A DNA stretch of 64,000 bases from Alitibacter langaaensis DSM 22999 (GTDB taxonomy: Bacteria; Pseudomonadota; Gammaproteobacteria; Enterobacterales; Pasteurellaceae). A model generated the notes under the pieces. It saw nothing but the letters and a program-made list of their open reading frames with translations, was not told where the DNA came from and did not search any database. Where the stretch lies: positions 1-64,000 of the forward strand of contig NZ_QENU01000004.1 in assembly GCF_003096995.1 (NCBI RefSeq), read 5' to 3'. Below, in pieces: positions 46,982-55,289 of this stretch (within the stretch, counting starts at the first letter, position 1; the number at the start of each line of letters is the position of its first letter). A program made the translations under genes and the position numbers.

Positions 46982-49710
46982 TGGAAAAGACCTTATTTAA
47001 TGTGATTAAAAACGAACGTAAAGCGGTTAAAAAATACAAACCTGAATTATTGGAAATACCTGAATTTGTGTCTAATAACTTAAAATTTAATTTTTTTGAC
47101 TGGCAAAAAGCCGCTCTTGAAAACTTTTTGATTTTTGACCGCACTTCAGAGCTAGACGATTTCCCTGATTTAAAAAATAAGCCAACGCATTTGTTGTTTC
47201 ATATGGCAACAGGTGCAGGTAAAACGATGATGATGGCAGCCTTAATGCTATATTACTATGAAAAAGGCTATCGTCATTTTCTATTTTTTGTGAATCAAAA
47301 TAATATTGTAGATAAAACAGAAAACAATTTTGTGGACTCATCGCACCACAAATTTTTGTTTACACCAAAGATTTTGCAGGGCGACAAAGTCATTCCAATA
47401 AAAAAAGTGGAAACGTTTAGCGAATTTTCAGACGGTATTGAAATTAAATTTACCACCATTCAAAAATTGTATAATGACATTCATATAGAGCGTGAGAACC
47501 AAACCACGTTAGCAGACTTGCATAAGCTTAATATCGTAATGTTAGGTGATGAAGCACACCACTTAAATGCTCAAACCAAAAAAGGCAAACAAAACACGCT
47601 AGATTGGGAAGTGGAATTAAGTGGCAAAGCAAGTTCAGAAGAAATTGAACGTAGAGGTTGGGAACATATGGTATTGGAGTTGCTACTCAATAAAAACGGT
47701 AATACAAGCAAAAATGTGTTACTAGAATTTACTGCAACTTTACCTGAAAATGATGACGTAGCGAAAAAATATGCCGACAAAATTATCGCTAAATTTACTT
47801 TAAAAGAATTTTTACAAGCAGGCTATACCAAACAAATTAACCTTGTTTCATCAAAATTGGTAAAAAAAGAGCGTGTCTTTCATGCTTTATTATTTGCTTG
47901 GTATCGCTATCAAATTGCGATTCAATACGGTATTGCCAATTTCAAGCCTGTTATGCTATTTCGTAGTAAAACCATTGATGATTCTTGGGCGGATTATCAA
48001 ACATTTTTGCAATGGACGGAAAGTGCAAATGGTCAAGATTTTGATTTTTTAACGACATTAACGCAAAACTTAAATGATGGCGGTACAGAAAACGAACAAG
48101 GTAAAACTCGTACAGAGCAAGTCTTGCTGTTTATGCGTGAGCATAATTTGACGATGTCGCATTTAGCGAATTGGGTAAAGGAAAATTATCAACCACATAA
48201 TGTAATTATTACTAACTCGCAAACTAACAAAAGTAAAAGCGAAAAAACCGATGTGGATACAGAAAAACTTTTAAATAATTTAGAAGCTGCGGATAATCCG
48301 ATTCGAGCGATTTTTACTGTTGAACGTTTAACGGAAGGTTGGGACGTGTTGAATTTGTTTGATATTGTTCGTTTGTATGAAGGACAAAATGGAGGTGGTT
48401 CAAATAAAAAGACAGGTAAAACAGCAGCCGCAACGGTATCAGAAAAGCAGCTAATCGGACGTGGTGTTCGATATTTCCCGTTTGTTTTTGAAGATAAATT
48501 GCCAAATAAACGCAAGTTTGACGGCGTAGAGCACGAACTAAAAATCTTGGAAGAGCTGTTTTATTATACCTTTGATGAGCAATCTCGCTATATTTCCGAA
48601 CTGAAAGCTGAATTGCGAAAAGACGGCTATATCCCTGAAGATACGGATAGAATTAAGGTGCGTTTTGCGATTAAGCCTGAACTGGCACAGAACGAAAGTT
48701 TTAAAAATCTATTAATTTGGTCGAATAAAAAAGTGCCGAATCCAAATGCCAAAGCCAATAATGCAGATAGTTTAAGGGCATTAAATCAACCTTTAAGCAT
48801 TACGGTTCACAGTAATGGATTGTTACAAGAAACACAGTTTAATACTGATGAACTGAATCAGTTAGGTATGGAAAACAATCACTCAAAAACCTTAACTATT
48901 GGCGAGATTGAACAACATATTTTTGATAAAGCTATTCATATTAAAGGTAAAAATAGCAATTCGTTGTTCCATTTTGACCGCTTGCAAGAAAAACTAGACA
49001 TTAAAAGTCGCCGAGAGTTGCAAACGGATTTGATGCAAGATTGGAAAGTGGAGTTTTTGGGATTGGACAACAATCTTACCATCTCGCCATATGAAAAATT
49101 AAAGGCTTGTTTGATAGCACTAGATACTGCAGAACAGCATTTAAAACAAAGTGATACGCCATTTATAGGCACAAAAGAATTTACAGCAAAGACCTTGTGG
49201 GAAATTTTTGGACAACCTAAAGAAAAATGGGTCAGTAAAGATACAGTTAAAACTGAAGTAGCAAAACCTGAATGGTATGCTGTGGATAATTTTGCAGGCA
49301 CGGATTTGGAAGCGAGCCTAGTTCAATTTGTGAAAGAAAGAATGGGAAATTGGGAGAGTAAATACGATTTCCATCTATTACGAAATGAAGAAGTATTAAA
49401 ATTAAGCAATTTTGATAATGGTGAGGGTTTTATGCCTGATTTTATTTTATTACTCAAAGATAAGACAAGAACAACGCTAAACAACATCAATGCTTGTTTG
49501 CATTATCAAATTTTCATTGAACCAAAAGGTGCACATTTAACAGAAAAAGACCAATGGAAAGAGAATTTTCTGCAAGCTATCACGGCAGAGTATGGTAAAG
49601 ATAAACTTATCCAAAAAGATACCCCTTATTATAGGCTAATTGGCTTACCATTTTACACAGAGAAGTCTTCTGATTTTATAGATAAATTTAATGGAATTTA
49701 TGTGGAATAA
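46981..49710 (+). CDS. res: Type III restriction enzyme Res subunit
   Basis: 909 residues: superfamily 2 helicase/ATPase with Walker A GAGKT at 78-82 and DEAH at 190-193, and a C-terminal PD-(D/E)xK nuclease with P819-D820 and E847-P-K849. It translocates on DNA with Mod and cuts 25-27 bases from an unmethylated site in family members. The ATG overlaps the mod stop (TAATG). It needs Mod for site recognition, so it is harmless when Mod is OFF. The only uptake core in the transposon (about 47140) lies in this gene. Confidence 0.93.
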   Translation: MEKTLFNVIKNERKAVKKYKPELLEIPEFVSNNLKFNFFDWQKAALENFLIFDRTSELDDFPDLKNKPTHLLFHMATGAGKTMMMAALMLYYYEKGYRHFLFFVNQNNIVDKTENNFVDSSHHKFLFTPKILQGDKVIPIKKVETFSEFSDGIEIKFTTIQKLYNDIHIERENQTTLADLHKLNIVMLGDEAHHLNAQTKKGKQNTLDWEVELSGKASSEEIERRGWEHMVLELLLNKNGNTSKNVLLEFTATLPENDDVAKKYADKIIAKFTLKEFLQAGYTKQINLVSSKLVKKERVFHALLFAWYRYQIAIQYGIANFKPVMLFRSKTIDDSWADYQTFLQWTESANGQDFDFLTTLTQNLNDGGTENEQGKTRTEQVLLFMREHNLTMSHLANWVKENYQPHNVIITNSQTNKSKSEKTDVDTEKLLNNLEAADNPIRAIFTVERLTEGWDVLNLFDIVRLYEGQNGGGSNKKTGKTAAATVSEKQLIGRGVRYFPFVFEDKLPNKRKFDGVEHELKILEELFYYTFDEQSRYISELKAELRKDGYIPEDTDRIKVRFAIKPELAQNESFKNLLIWSNKKVPNPNAKANNADSLRALNQPLSITVHSNGLLQETQFNTDELNQLGMENNHSKTLTIGEIEQHIFDKAIHIKGKNSNSLFHFDRLQEKLDIKSRRELQTDLMQDWKVEFLGLDNNLTISPYEKLKACLIALDTAEQHLKQSDTPFIGTKEFTAKTLWEIFGQPKEKWVSKDTVKTEVAKPEWYAVDNFAGTDLEASLVQFVKERMGNWESKYDFHLLRNEEVLKLSNFDNGEGFMPDFILLLKDKTRTTLNNINACLHYQIFIEPKGAHLTEKDQWKENFLQAITAEYGKDKLIQKDTPYYRLIGLPFYTEKSSDFIDKFNGIYVE

Positions 49711-49919
49711 ATTATATTAATGCCATTAATCATTGATGAACATCTACAATTTGCCAATGAACCATTTATTTATATTTAGCCTAGCTTCTTTCAAAGAAAC
49801 ACAGCGAACCATATAGGCATAGAACCCTTTTATTAAGGCTCTATGTTGGGTTTGTAACTCATTTATTAAAATCCACGCATTTCTTGTGGCAGTACGGTAT
49901 TCAAGGCAAAACGCTTTGA

Positions 49920-49948
49920 GCCGACCTGAAAATTCAGGTGGGCGATTT
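49920..49948 (+). terminator. Probable terminator downstream of res
   Basis: GCC-G-ACCTGAA pairs with TTCAGGT-G-GGC around a two-base loop, followed by GATTTTTTAT. It is 210 bases beyond the res stop. Confidence 0.65.
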
Positions 49949-50205
49949 TTTATGTCTGGCGTTTAGCTTTGAGTGCCTTGTGCATACAAGAAAGATTTAC
50001 TGCTCATTACTTTCAGACAAATCCAAAAGCCATCCCTTAAAGATATTTTGCTGTTTAAAATAAAAGCAAACAAAACAATAACACTTTTCAATATTCCGCT
50101 ATTTTCCTTTCAAATAAGATTTATATATCAGAAAGTTAGAAAATATTTCCAACATTTAGTTAAAATAACTTGACAAATATTTGAATTTTAGATTGAAAAT
50201 ATCGC

Positions 50206-50234
50206 TTGACAAAGCCCCTAATAATTAATACCAT
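50206..50234 (+). promoter_or_regulatory. Strong sigma70-type promoter for the candidate small RNA
   Basis: TTGACA (50206-50211), exact 17-base spacer, TACCAT (50229-50234). The predicted start is about 50241, just before the hairpin. Confidence 0.6.
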
Positions 50235-50240
50235 TTTTGC

Positions 50241-50328
50241 CACAGAGAATAGTCCCTTCATTATGACTTTTGTTTTTAAGCCTAAAAAGGTTTTTAAATC
50301 AAGAGTGCTAATGAAGGGACTTTTTTTA
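50241..50328 (+). ncRNA. Candidate small structured RNA, about 85-90 nt
   Basis: Perfect 13-base stem AGTCCCTTCATTA (50251-50263) with TAATGAAGGGACT (50309-50321), directly followed by seven T. An inner hairpin AAGCCT-AAAA-AGGTTT (50278-50293) sits in the loop. With the promoter just upstream this is a complete transcription unit for a short RNA; alternatively it is a leader/attenuator for the ORF at 50418. I do not recognise the RNA. It could be a regulator, an antitoxin RNA or an element-specific leader. Confidence 0.55.
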
Positions 50329-50417
50329 TTTTCATCTTTATTGTTTCTTTCGTATAGCACTATAACTCTGAATTAATTTTTTATTTTTAACTAAATAACT
50401 ACACTAAGGAAATAGCA

Positions 50418-50837
50418 ATGAAAGACAGACTAACTTATCTTATAAATAGACGTTATCCTATCTATTACTTTTTGCATGATGAATATGATGAGTATAGTGA
50501 CGATGCAATAAGAATCCTTCATGGTAAAGCACCGTTAAATGGTGCTATTGATCTAAGTTTATTTGAGGATGATGAACTTGACTGGAATGAAGGTGCAAAG
50601 AAAGAAGCGCAAAGGAAACAAGATGAATATGATAGATGGATGAGCTATTATGAGAACAATCCTTTTCATTGTGATGTAAAAGAGATACCCACCTATTCTC
50701 AAGAATACGCTCTTTATCAAGCCCAAAGTCTTATTGAGAGCACGAACGAATATTGCAAATTTTTTTGTGGAGCACCAGAGAGCGCACTTATAACTCGTTT
50801 TCAAATAGAATGTATGAAAGAAGATACGCAACATTAG
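50418..50837 (+). CDS. Acidic hypothetical protein in the restriction transposon
   Basis: 139 residues, unrecognised. AAGGAAATAGCA precedes the ATG, so translation is likely. No signal peptide or membrane helix. The first two thirds are rich in Asp, Glu and Tyr (FLHDEYDEYSDDAIRI, FEDDELDWNEGAKKEAQRKQ, DEYDRWMSYYENN) with a predicted charged helix at about 55-80; the C-terminal third is neutral with three Cys (KFFCGAPES). It lies 90 bases after the small-RNA hairpin, in the same direction. A DNA-mimic or restriction-related role is only a guess. Confidence 0.6.
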   Translation: MKDRLTYLINRRYPIYYFLHDEYDEYSDDAIRILHGKAPLNGAIDLSLFEDDELDWNEGAKKEAQRKQDEYDRWMSYYENNPFHCDVKEIPTYSQEYALYQAQSLIESTNEYCKFFCGAPESALITRFQIECMKEDTQH

Positions 50838-51114
50838 CGTAATCTAAGACAAAATATAATTTAGGATGGATAAAGCTAATAATATATTTTGTCATGACAA
50901 GATGAATACCACTTTAAATTTTATATAAGCTAAAAATAGCTTATCCAATACTTTATCCACTGATGGCAAGTTACTTTAAAGAGCCAATATTACTTGGGTA
51001 TTCAAAGCATTATGCGACACGTTTAAGCCAATTTAGGTTATCTAAATGGGAGGTTTTGAGTGTCTGCGATACGGTTATTTGCTTTGAAACCCTTGTGATA
51101 ACAAGGAACACTTT

Positions 51115-52239
51115 ATGGCTCAACATTACTTACTTTCATCCCAATCCAAACTGCTTTCAATTAAACAAATTTGTCGTTTAACCGACGAACAAGCCTTTCA
51201 GATGTTAAAAGCCCATCGTTGGGGTAATCCTGATGATATCAATGATGTTTGTTGCCCGTTTTGCGGCATACGCCACCATGCTTATTTTCTTCAATCTCGC
51301 AAACGTTGGACGTGTAAACATTGCAAACGAAATTTCTATATTACGACGAACACGGCATTTGCTTTTCATAAATTGCCCTTAGTCGATATTCTGTTAGCTA
51401 TTTCGCTCTTTGTGAATGAAGTCAAAGGGATTTCGGCAATAACAATGAGTCGCCATTTGAATGTGAACTATAAGACCGCTTTTGTCCTCTGCCATAAATT
51501 GCGTGAAGCCCTATTCAAAACTCGTGATTTAACGCCCTTACAAGGTGAAATTCACGAAGATGGGACGTTAATTAACTATAAGTTACGCAAAGCAAATTTT
51601 AAAAAGAATCAACATAAACAACGAGATAAAAAGACAAATTATCCTAAATTGAGACCAACTAAACGTGTCATTATCAGCCTAAATCAACGGGCATCTAATG
51701 ATGAAACATTGTGGGGTTCAAATCGCACCATCGTGGCAATGGACTATACTGAAAATGCCAAAACAATTTTGGCATTAAATCACCAATTCGTGAAACAAGG
51801 TAGCGATATTATGTGTGATGAAAATGGGGCGTATTATGACTTAGATTTTCATTACTCACGTTGGAGTGTTAATCACGATTTATGTTACAGTGCAAAAGGC
51901 ATCAATAACAATCTCGCTGAATCCTTTAATGCCCGCTTTCGAGATTTACATCGTGGTGTACATCACAAATGCGATAACAAATACGCCCTACATTATGCCA
52001 ATCAAGCGGCGTTTATGTCAGACAATCGTCAAAAGTCTAATGGCGAACTGTTTAGTGATATTCTCAAACGTTGCTTATGGGTGTTGCCATTAAGGGAATG
52101 GGTGGGTTATTGGCAAGGAAATCATCGAACGCAAGAGCTTATTGGCATGACCGCATTTAGCCCTGAAGAAATTTCTCAAAGCTATTTTAAAGCATTAAAC
52201 GAACGTATGGCTTACGAAGAACGTTTACTTGCTGCGTAG
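51115..52239 (+). CDS. IS1595 family transposase (right end of transposon)
   Basis: 374 residues with the same plan as the left transposase and the same opening (MAQHYLLS versus MAQHFLLS), but clearly divergent. Zinc ribbon CPFCGIRHHAYF and CKHCKRNF (near 47-75), HTH-like FVNEVKGISAITMSRHLNVNY, core with GEIHEDGTLI (near 143), DIMCDENGAYY (near 233) and NNLAESFNARFRDLH (near 264). The linker at about 150-175 is longer and Lys-rich. AAGGA lies 6-7 bases before the ATG. No inner terminal repeat is seen upstream, so it may depend on the outer ends of the compound element. Confidence 0.85.
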   Translation: MAQHYLLSSQSKLLSIKQICRLTDEQAFQMLKAHRWGNPDDINDVCCPFCGIRHHAYFLQSRKRWTCKHCKRNFYITTNTAFAFHKLPLVDILLAISLFVNEVKGISAITMSRHLNVNYKTAFVLCHKLREALFKTRDLTPLQGEIHEDGTLINYKLRKANFKKNQHKQRDKKTNYPKLRPTKRVIISLNQRASNDETLWGSNRTIVAMDYTENAKTILALNHQFVKQGSDIMCDENGAYYDLDFHYSRWSVNHDLCYSAKGINNNLAESFNARFRDLHRGVHHKCDNKYALHYANQAAFMSDNRQKSNGELFSDILKRCLWVLPLREWVGYWQGNHRTQELIGMTAFSPEEISQSYFKALNERMAYEERLLAA

Positions 52240-52381
52240 TTCATCACGGGCATTTTTCATTAAATAGAACAAAATGCATTTGAAAAGCTTACCTGAAACA
52301 AGGTGGAGCGGGTTGGCTACGCTTGTAATAAGGAAATGTTGTGTAATCAGTGAGAAAATCGGCTAGAATTAGGTCAAAGAA

Positions 52382-52415
52382 ATGCTCTTAACCCTGTTTT
52401 TGACGTTAAGAGCAT
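52382..52415 (-). terminator. Hairpin just inside the right end of the transposon
   Basis: ATGCTCTTAAC (52382-52392) pairs perfectly with GTTAAGAGCAT (52405-52415); read inward (minus strand) it is followed by TTCTTTG. It mirrors the hairpin inside the left end and may shield the element from outside transcription. The T run is poor, so termination is uncertain. Confidence 0.5.
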
Positions 52416-52451
52416 CGTAAATTTTATTGCGGTTAAGATTGCGTTTTGGGT

Positions 52452-52476
52452 TTTGTGCAACTGCTACATAATACCG
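52452..52476. repeat. Right terminal inverted repeat of the 10.1-kb transposon
   Basis: Starts TTTGTGCAACTGCTAC and ends ATAATACCG; exact complement of 42341-42365. Confidence 0.95.
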
Positions 52477-52484
52477 AAAACTTG
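52477..52484. repeat. Target site duplication, right copy (AAAACTTG)
   Basis: Identical to 42333-42340 and directly abutting the right terminal repeat. Confidence 0.9.
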
Positions 52485-52583
52485 TAAAAATTTAACCGCA
52501 CTTTTCTTGTATTCCCTGCTCACTTCTAAAATTTTAATGTTCAGCGTACAATATCAATAAATTGCATTATTAAGGACAGAAAT

Positions 52584-53549
52584 ATGAAAATTGGTTTAGT
52601 TGGCACAGGCATGATCGTGAACGATTTATTGCACACGCTCAATAAAACAGGGGTGGAAGCCATCAGCATTTGGGGGCGAAATGTAGCCAAAGCAAAGGAA
52701 ATTGCAACACAATTTCATATTCCAACCGTCTTTGAACGCTATGAAGATTTATTGGCTAGCGAGTTTGACACTATTTATATTGGTCTGCCGAATCACTTGC
52801 ATTTCCAGTTTGCGAAACAAGCATTGGAAGCAGGCAAACACGTGATTATGGAAAAACCATTCACGCCCACCATGGCAGAATTTCAAAGCTTACGCACGCT
52901 CGCTAAAAATCAGGGCGTGATGCTTATCGAAGCAGTCACCACCCATTATTTACCTGCCTATCAACAACTTAAAACAGAATTATCCCATTTAGGCGACATC
53001 AAAATCGTCAGTTTAAATTATAGCCAATATTCTTCTCGCTATGATCGTTTCAAAAATGGCGATATTGCCCCTGCGTTCGATCCTAAACAGGCTGGCGGTG
53101 CGCTAATGGATCTTAATGTTTACAATCTCAACTTTGCAGTGGGCTTATTTGGCGAGCCAAAATCTTATATTTATGCGCCGAACATTGAGCGTAATATTGA
53201 TACCAGCGGTGTTTTGTTGCTCAATTATGGTCATTTCCAAGCCGTTTGTATTGGCGCAAAAGACTGCCAAGCACCCGTGATGCTTTCCATTCAAGGCACC
53301 AAAGGAAACATCACGATCCCAATGCCTGCCAACGTGATGAACGTCTATCAAGTGAATGATAACAAAGGCAACAGCGAACAACATGAATTTGAAAACCGCC
53401 ATAGAATGTTCTACGAATTCAAAGAATTCGTACGCATTATTGACGGAAAAGATCACGAAACTGCCGAAAAAATGCTCGATATTAGCGAAATTGTCTGTGA
53501 AACGCTCGAAAGCGCAAGAATGCAAGCGGGGATAAGGTTTGATGTGTAA
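52584..53549 (+). CDS. Gfo/Idh/MocA family oxidoreductase
   Basis: 321 residues. N-terminal Rossmann fold MKIGLVGTGMIVNDLLHTL with SIWGRN after beta-2, the HVIMEKPFTPT motif near residues 90-100 (Lys of EKP is catalytic), and a C-terminal substrate domain with AGGALMDLNVYNLNFAVGLFG. NAD(P)-dependent sugar or cyclitol dehydrogenases share this plan; the substrate is unknown. AAGGACAGAAAT precedes the ATG. Before insertion of the transposon its neighbour was the pirin-associated LysR gene. Confidence 0.87.
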   Translation: MKIGLVGTGMIVNDLLHTLNKTGVEAISIWGRNVAKAKEIATQFHIPTVFERYEDLLASEFDTIYIGLPNHLHFQFAKQALEAGKHVIMEKPFTPTMAEFQSLRTLAKNQGVMLIEAVTTHYLPAYQQLKTELSHLGDIKIVSLNYSQYSSRYDRFKNGDIAPAFDPKQAGGALMDLNVYNLNFAVGLFGEPKSYIYAPNIERNIDTSGVLLLNYGHFQAVCIGAKDCQAPVMLSIQGTKGNITIPMPANVMNVYQVNDNKGNSEQHEFENRHRMFYEFKEFVRIIDGKDHETAEKMLDISEIVCETLESARMQAGIRFDV

Positions 53550-53683
53550 ATGAATGGTTAATTGTCTGGATTTCAGTTGCTTTGGCTGTTGATTATAATC
53601 TCAAAGTTATTCATCTCATCAATCACAAAATTGCCTATTGTTAAATAGTGGAAATTGCCTGTCTAACGATGATTTATAAAATA

Positions 53684-53707
53684 AAACCACCTTAAATAAG
53701 GTGGTTT
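53684..53707. terminator. Terminator of the Old Yellow Enzyme gene
   Basis: AAACCACCTT (53684-53693) pairs with AAGGTGGTTT (53698-53707), loop AAAT; T-rich on both strands. It lies 10 bases after the minus-strand stop. Confidence 0.8.
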
Positions 53708-53716
53708 AGTTTTTGA

Positions 53717-54859
53717 TTATATATCTAAAATATTAGACTTTTGCCCTTTTAACGGTGGAAGCCAAGCCTGCGTGCCGCTCATTGTAGAGTCCCATAATAA
53801 ATCAGGAAATCCATAGTGATCTGCTTGATCAGGATCCACTGAGCGCTGAATGTTATTCTCTTCACCATTTAAAATACGTGTCGCAATATCTGGATTCACC
53901 ATGACAGTTTTTCCTAATGCGATAAATTCAGCCCAACCCGTATTAAATGCTGCTAAAATTTCATCTGGCGTATAAAGATTTCCCACACCGATTAGTGGCA
54001 ATTTTCCACCAATACGCTCATGCACAAGTTGTAAACGATGTGCATTTGTGTCTGCACCGCGACGAGCTTTTTTATAAAAATCCCATAATGAAATATGAAG
54101 ATATTGCAATGATTTTTCTTTTAGCGCATCAATAAGTGCAAAAGTATCTTCCATCGTAATGCCTAATTCTTCAGGTTCTTCAGGCGAAAAGCGATAGCCT
54201 ACAATAAAATCATTAGCATTATGTTTTGCTTTTGCTGATAGCACCGCATCAACTACGGCAAGTGGAAAACGCATACGATTTTCACGTGATCCACCCCATT
54301 CATCAGTACGACGATTTGAATGACCAGAATAGAACTGCTGAATCAAATAGTTATTTGCACCATGAATTTCAACACCATCAAAGCCAGCTTGAATTGCCAA
54401 ATCAGTCGCATGACCAAATGCAGCGATTAATGACCGCACTTCAGCCGCTGTCGCTTCGCGAGTACCAGTTGCTTCATCAGCACTTGCCGAGATTTTATCT
54501 TTACCATTAAGCAATTCTGTAATTGCTTGCTTACCACCATGGTGAATTTGCAAAATAGCTTTTGCTCCCTGTGCCTTAATAATGTTTGCCGTTTCTTTTA
54601 ATGAAGGCAATTGCGATGCATGAATGACTTCAGGTTGACCGTAAAAGGCTTTTCCCCCATCTTGCACGAGCGTTGCAGCAAGAATAAACATTCCCATATC
54701 ATTTGCTCGATTGCCAATAAAACAGCGTTCTTGCTCTCCTAACGTGCCATCTTCATTAGAGCCCAAATGAGTCATTGGTGCCACTACCAAACGATTTTTA
54801 ATCTTCACACCATTATTTCAAGTATAGTCTTGAAATAATGGTAAAAATTTTGAATTCAT
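53717..54859 (-). pseudogene. NADH:flavin oxidoreductase (Old Yellow Enzyme family) with early TGA
   Basis: From the ATG at 54857-54859 the frame reads MNSKFLPLFQDYT, then TGA (54818-54820), then NNGVKIKNRLVVAPMTHLGS with no shift. The missing codon is expected to be Leu (YTLNNGVKIKNR in the family), so a single T-to-G or similar change explains the stop. The rest is a complete TIM barrel: HGANNYLIQQFYSGHSNRRTDEWGG with the catalytic His/Asn, and FMN-binding GVGNLYTPDEIL. Translation could restart at a GTG (54806-54808), losing 17 residues that include the first strand. Sequencing error remains possible. Confidence 0.82.
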
Positions 54860-55289
54860 AATAGTTTTCCTTTTTTAAATTAACCCTGTAAGTATAGCAT
54901 TTATATCAGCATATTTTCTTAAAAAATTCTCTCAATTAAAAATTTGAAGAATATTGACCGCACTTTAAATACAGGTGCAAGAAAATTTCTCTCCCATTTT
55001 AATAGTTCTCAAATAGTTAAAATAAATCTAATTTAACTTTGTCGCTTGACAAAAAATTTTCAATATCGTAGCATAAAAAACGATTCAGTCTGGTAGTTAT
55101 GCTACATTTCAATCGAGTGAATTCTCACTATCTTATATTATCCTTTTCTTAATAGGATAATGTTCAGAAATCCCCTGTCTTGTAGGGTGTCAATAAATAA
55201 ATTTCTTTTTACACGGTACTTTCATCATTCTAAATTTTAGAAAACAAAAGAAAGTGCGGTCTTATTTTAGCTAAAAAATGGAGCATAAG
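54860..55289. other. Gene-free stretch: betT leader region
   Basis: About 420 bases without a gene. Contains an uptake core at about 54957-54965, a TTGACA-17-TAGCAT promoter (55046-55074) with a dyad over its -10 box, a hairpin ATTATCCT/AGGATAAT near 55137-55161, and another uptake core at about 55253-55261. Confidence 0.5.
55046..55105 (+). promoter_or_regulatory. Candidate betT promoter with dyad overlapping the -10 box
   Basis: TTGACA (55046-55051), 17-base spacer, TAGCAT (55069-55074). GTAGCATAA (55068-55076) is repeated inverted as TTATGCTAC (55097-55105). The dyad covers the -10 box and the start region, so it could be an operator or a 5' hairpin in the RNA. About 185-215 bases upstream of the betT start, so the leader would be long. 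Confidence 0.45.

Larger units (their letters stand above)
49711..50417. other. Gene-free stretch after res: terminator, small RNA locus
   Basis: No convincing protein gene in 700 bases. It contains the res terminator (49920-49948), a very AT-rich segment (50000-50200), and a promoter-hairpin-T-run unit at 50206-50328 described separately. Two partial TTGACA boxes occur at 50169 and 50206. Confidence 0.6.
42341..52476. mobile_element. IS1595-type compound transposon carrying a type III restriction-modification system
   Basis: 10,136 bases bounded by perfect 25-base inverted repeats and an exact 8-base duplication, so the whole segment moved as one unit. Contents in order: coiled-coil/winged-helix gene (+), related gene (-), IS1595-family transposase (-), truncated XRE gene, mod, res, candidate small RNA, acidic orphan ORF, second IS1595-family transposase (+). 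The two transposases are clearly different proteins, and neither inner IS end is visible, so it is not a simple pair of identical IS copies. Only one DNA uptake core is present (in res), far fewer than in flanking DNA. Confidence 0.85.
52240..52583. other. Gene-free stretch: right end of transposon and flank
   Basis: Holds no gene. It contains the inner hairpin at 52382-52415, the right terminal repeat (52452-52476), the target duplication, and after it an uptake core (ACCGCACTT at about 52496) belonging to chromosomal DNA upstream of the oxidoreductase gene. Confidence 0.7.

Noticed and set aside
50206-50837. Type III toxin-antitoxin (ToxIN-like) made of the small RNA and the 139-residue protein
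   Set aside because: The RNA has no tandem repeats as toxI does, and the protein shows none of the ToxN sequence features I know. Kept only as unknown RNA and ORF.
42341-52476. Prophage or integrative conjugative element
   Set aside because: No integrase, phage structural or conjugation genes and no tRNA target; the termini and 8-base duplication fit an IS1595-type transposon.
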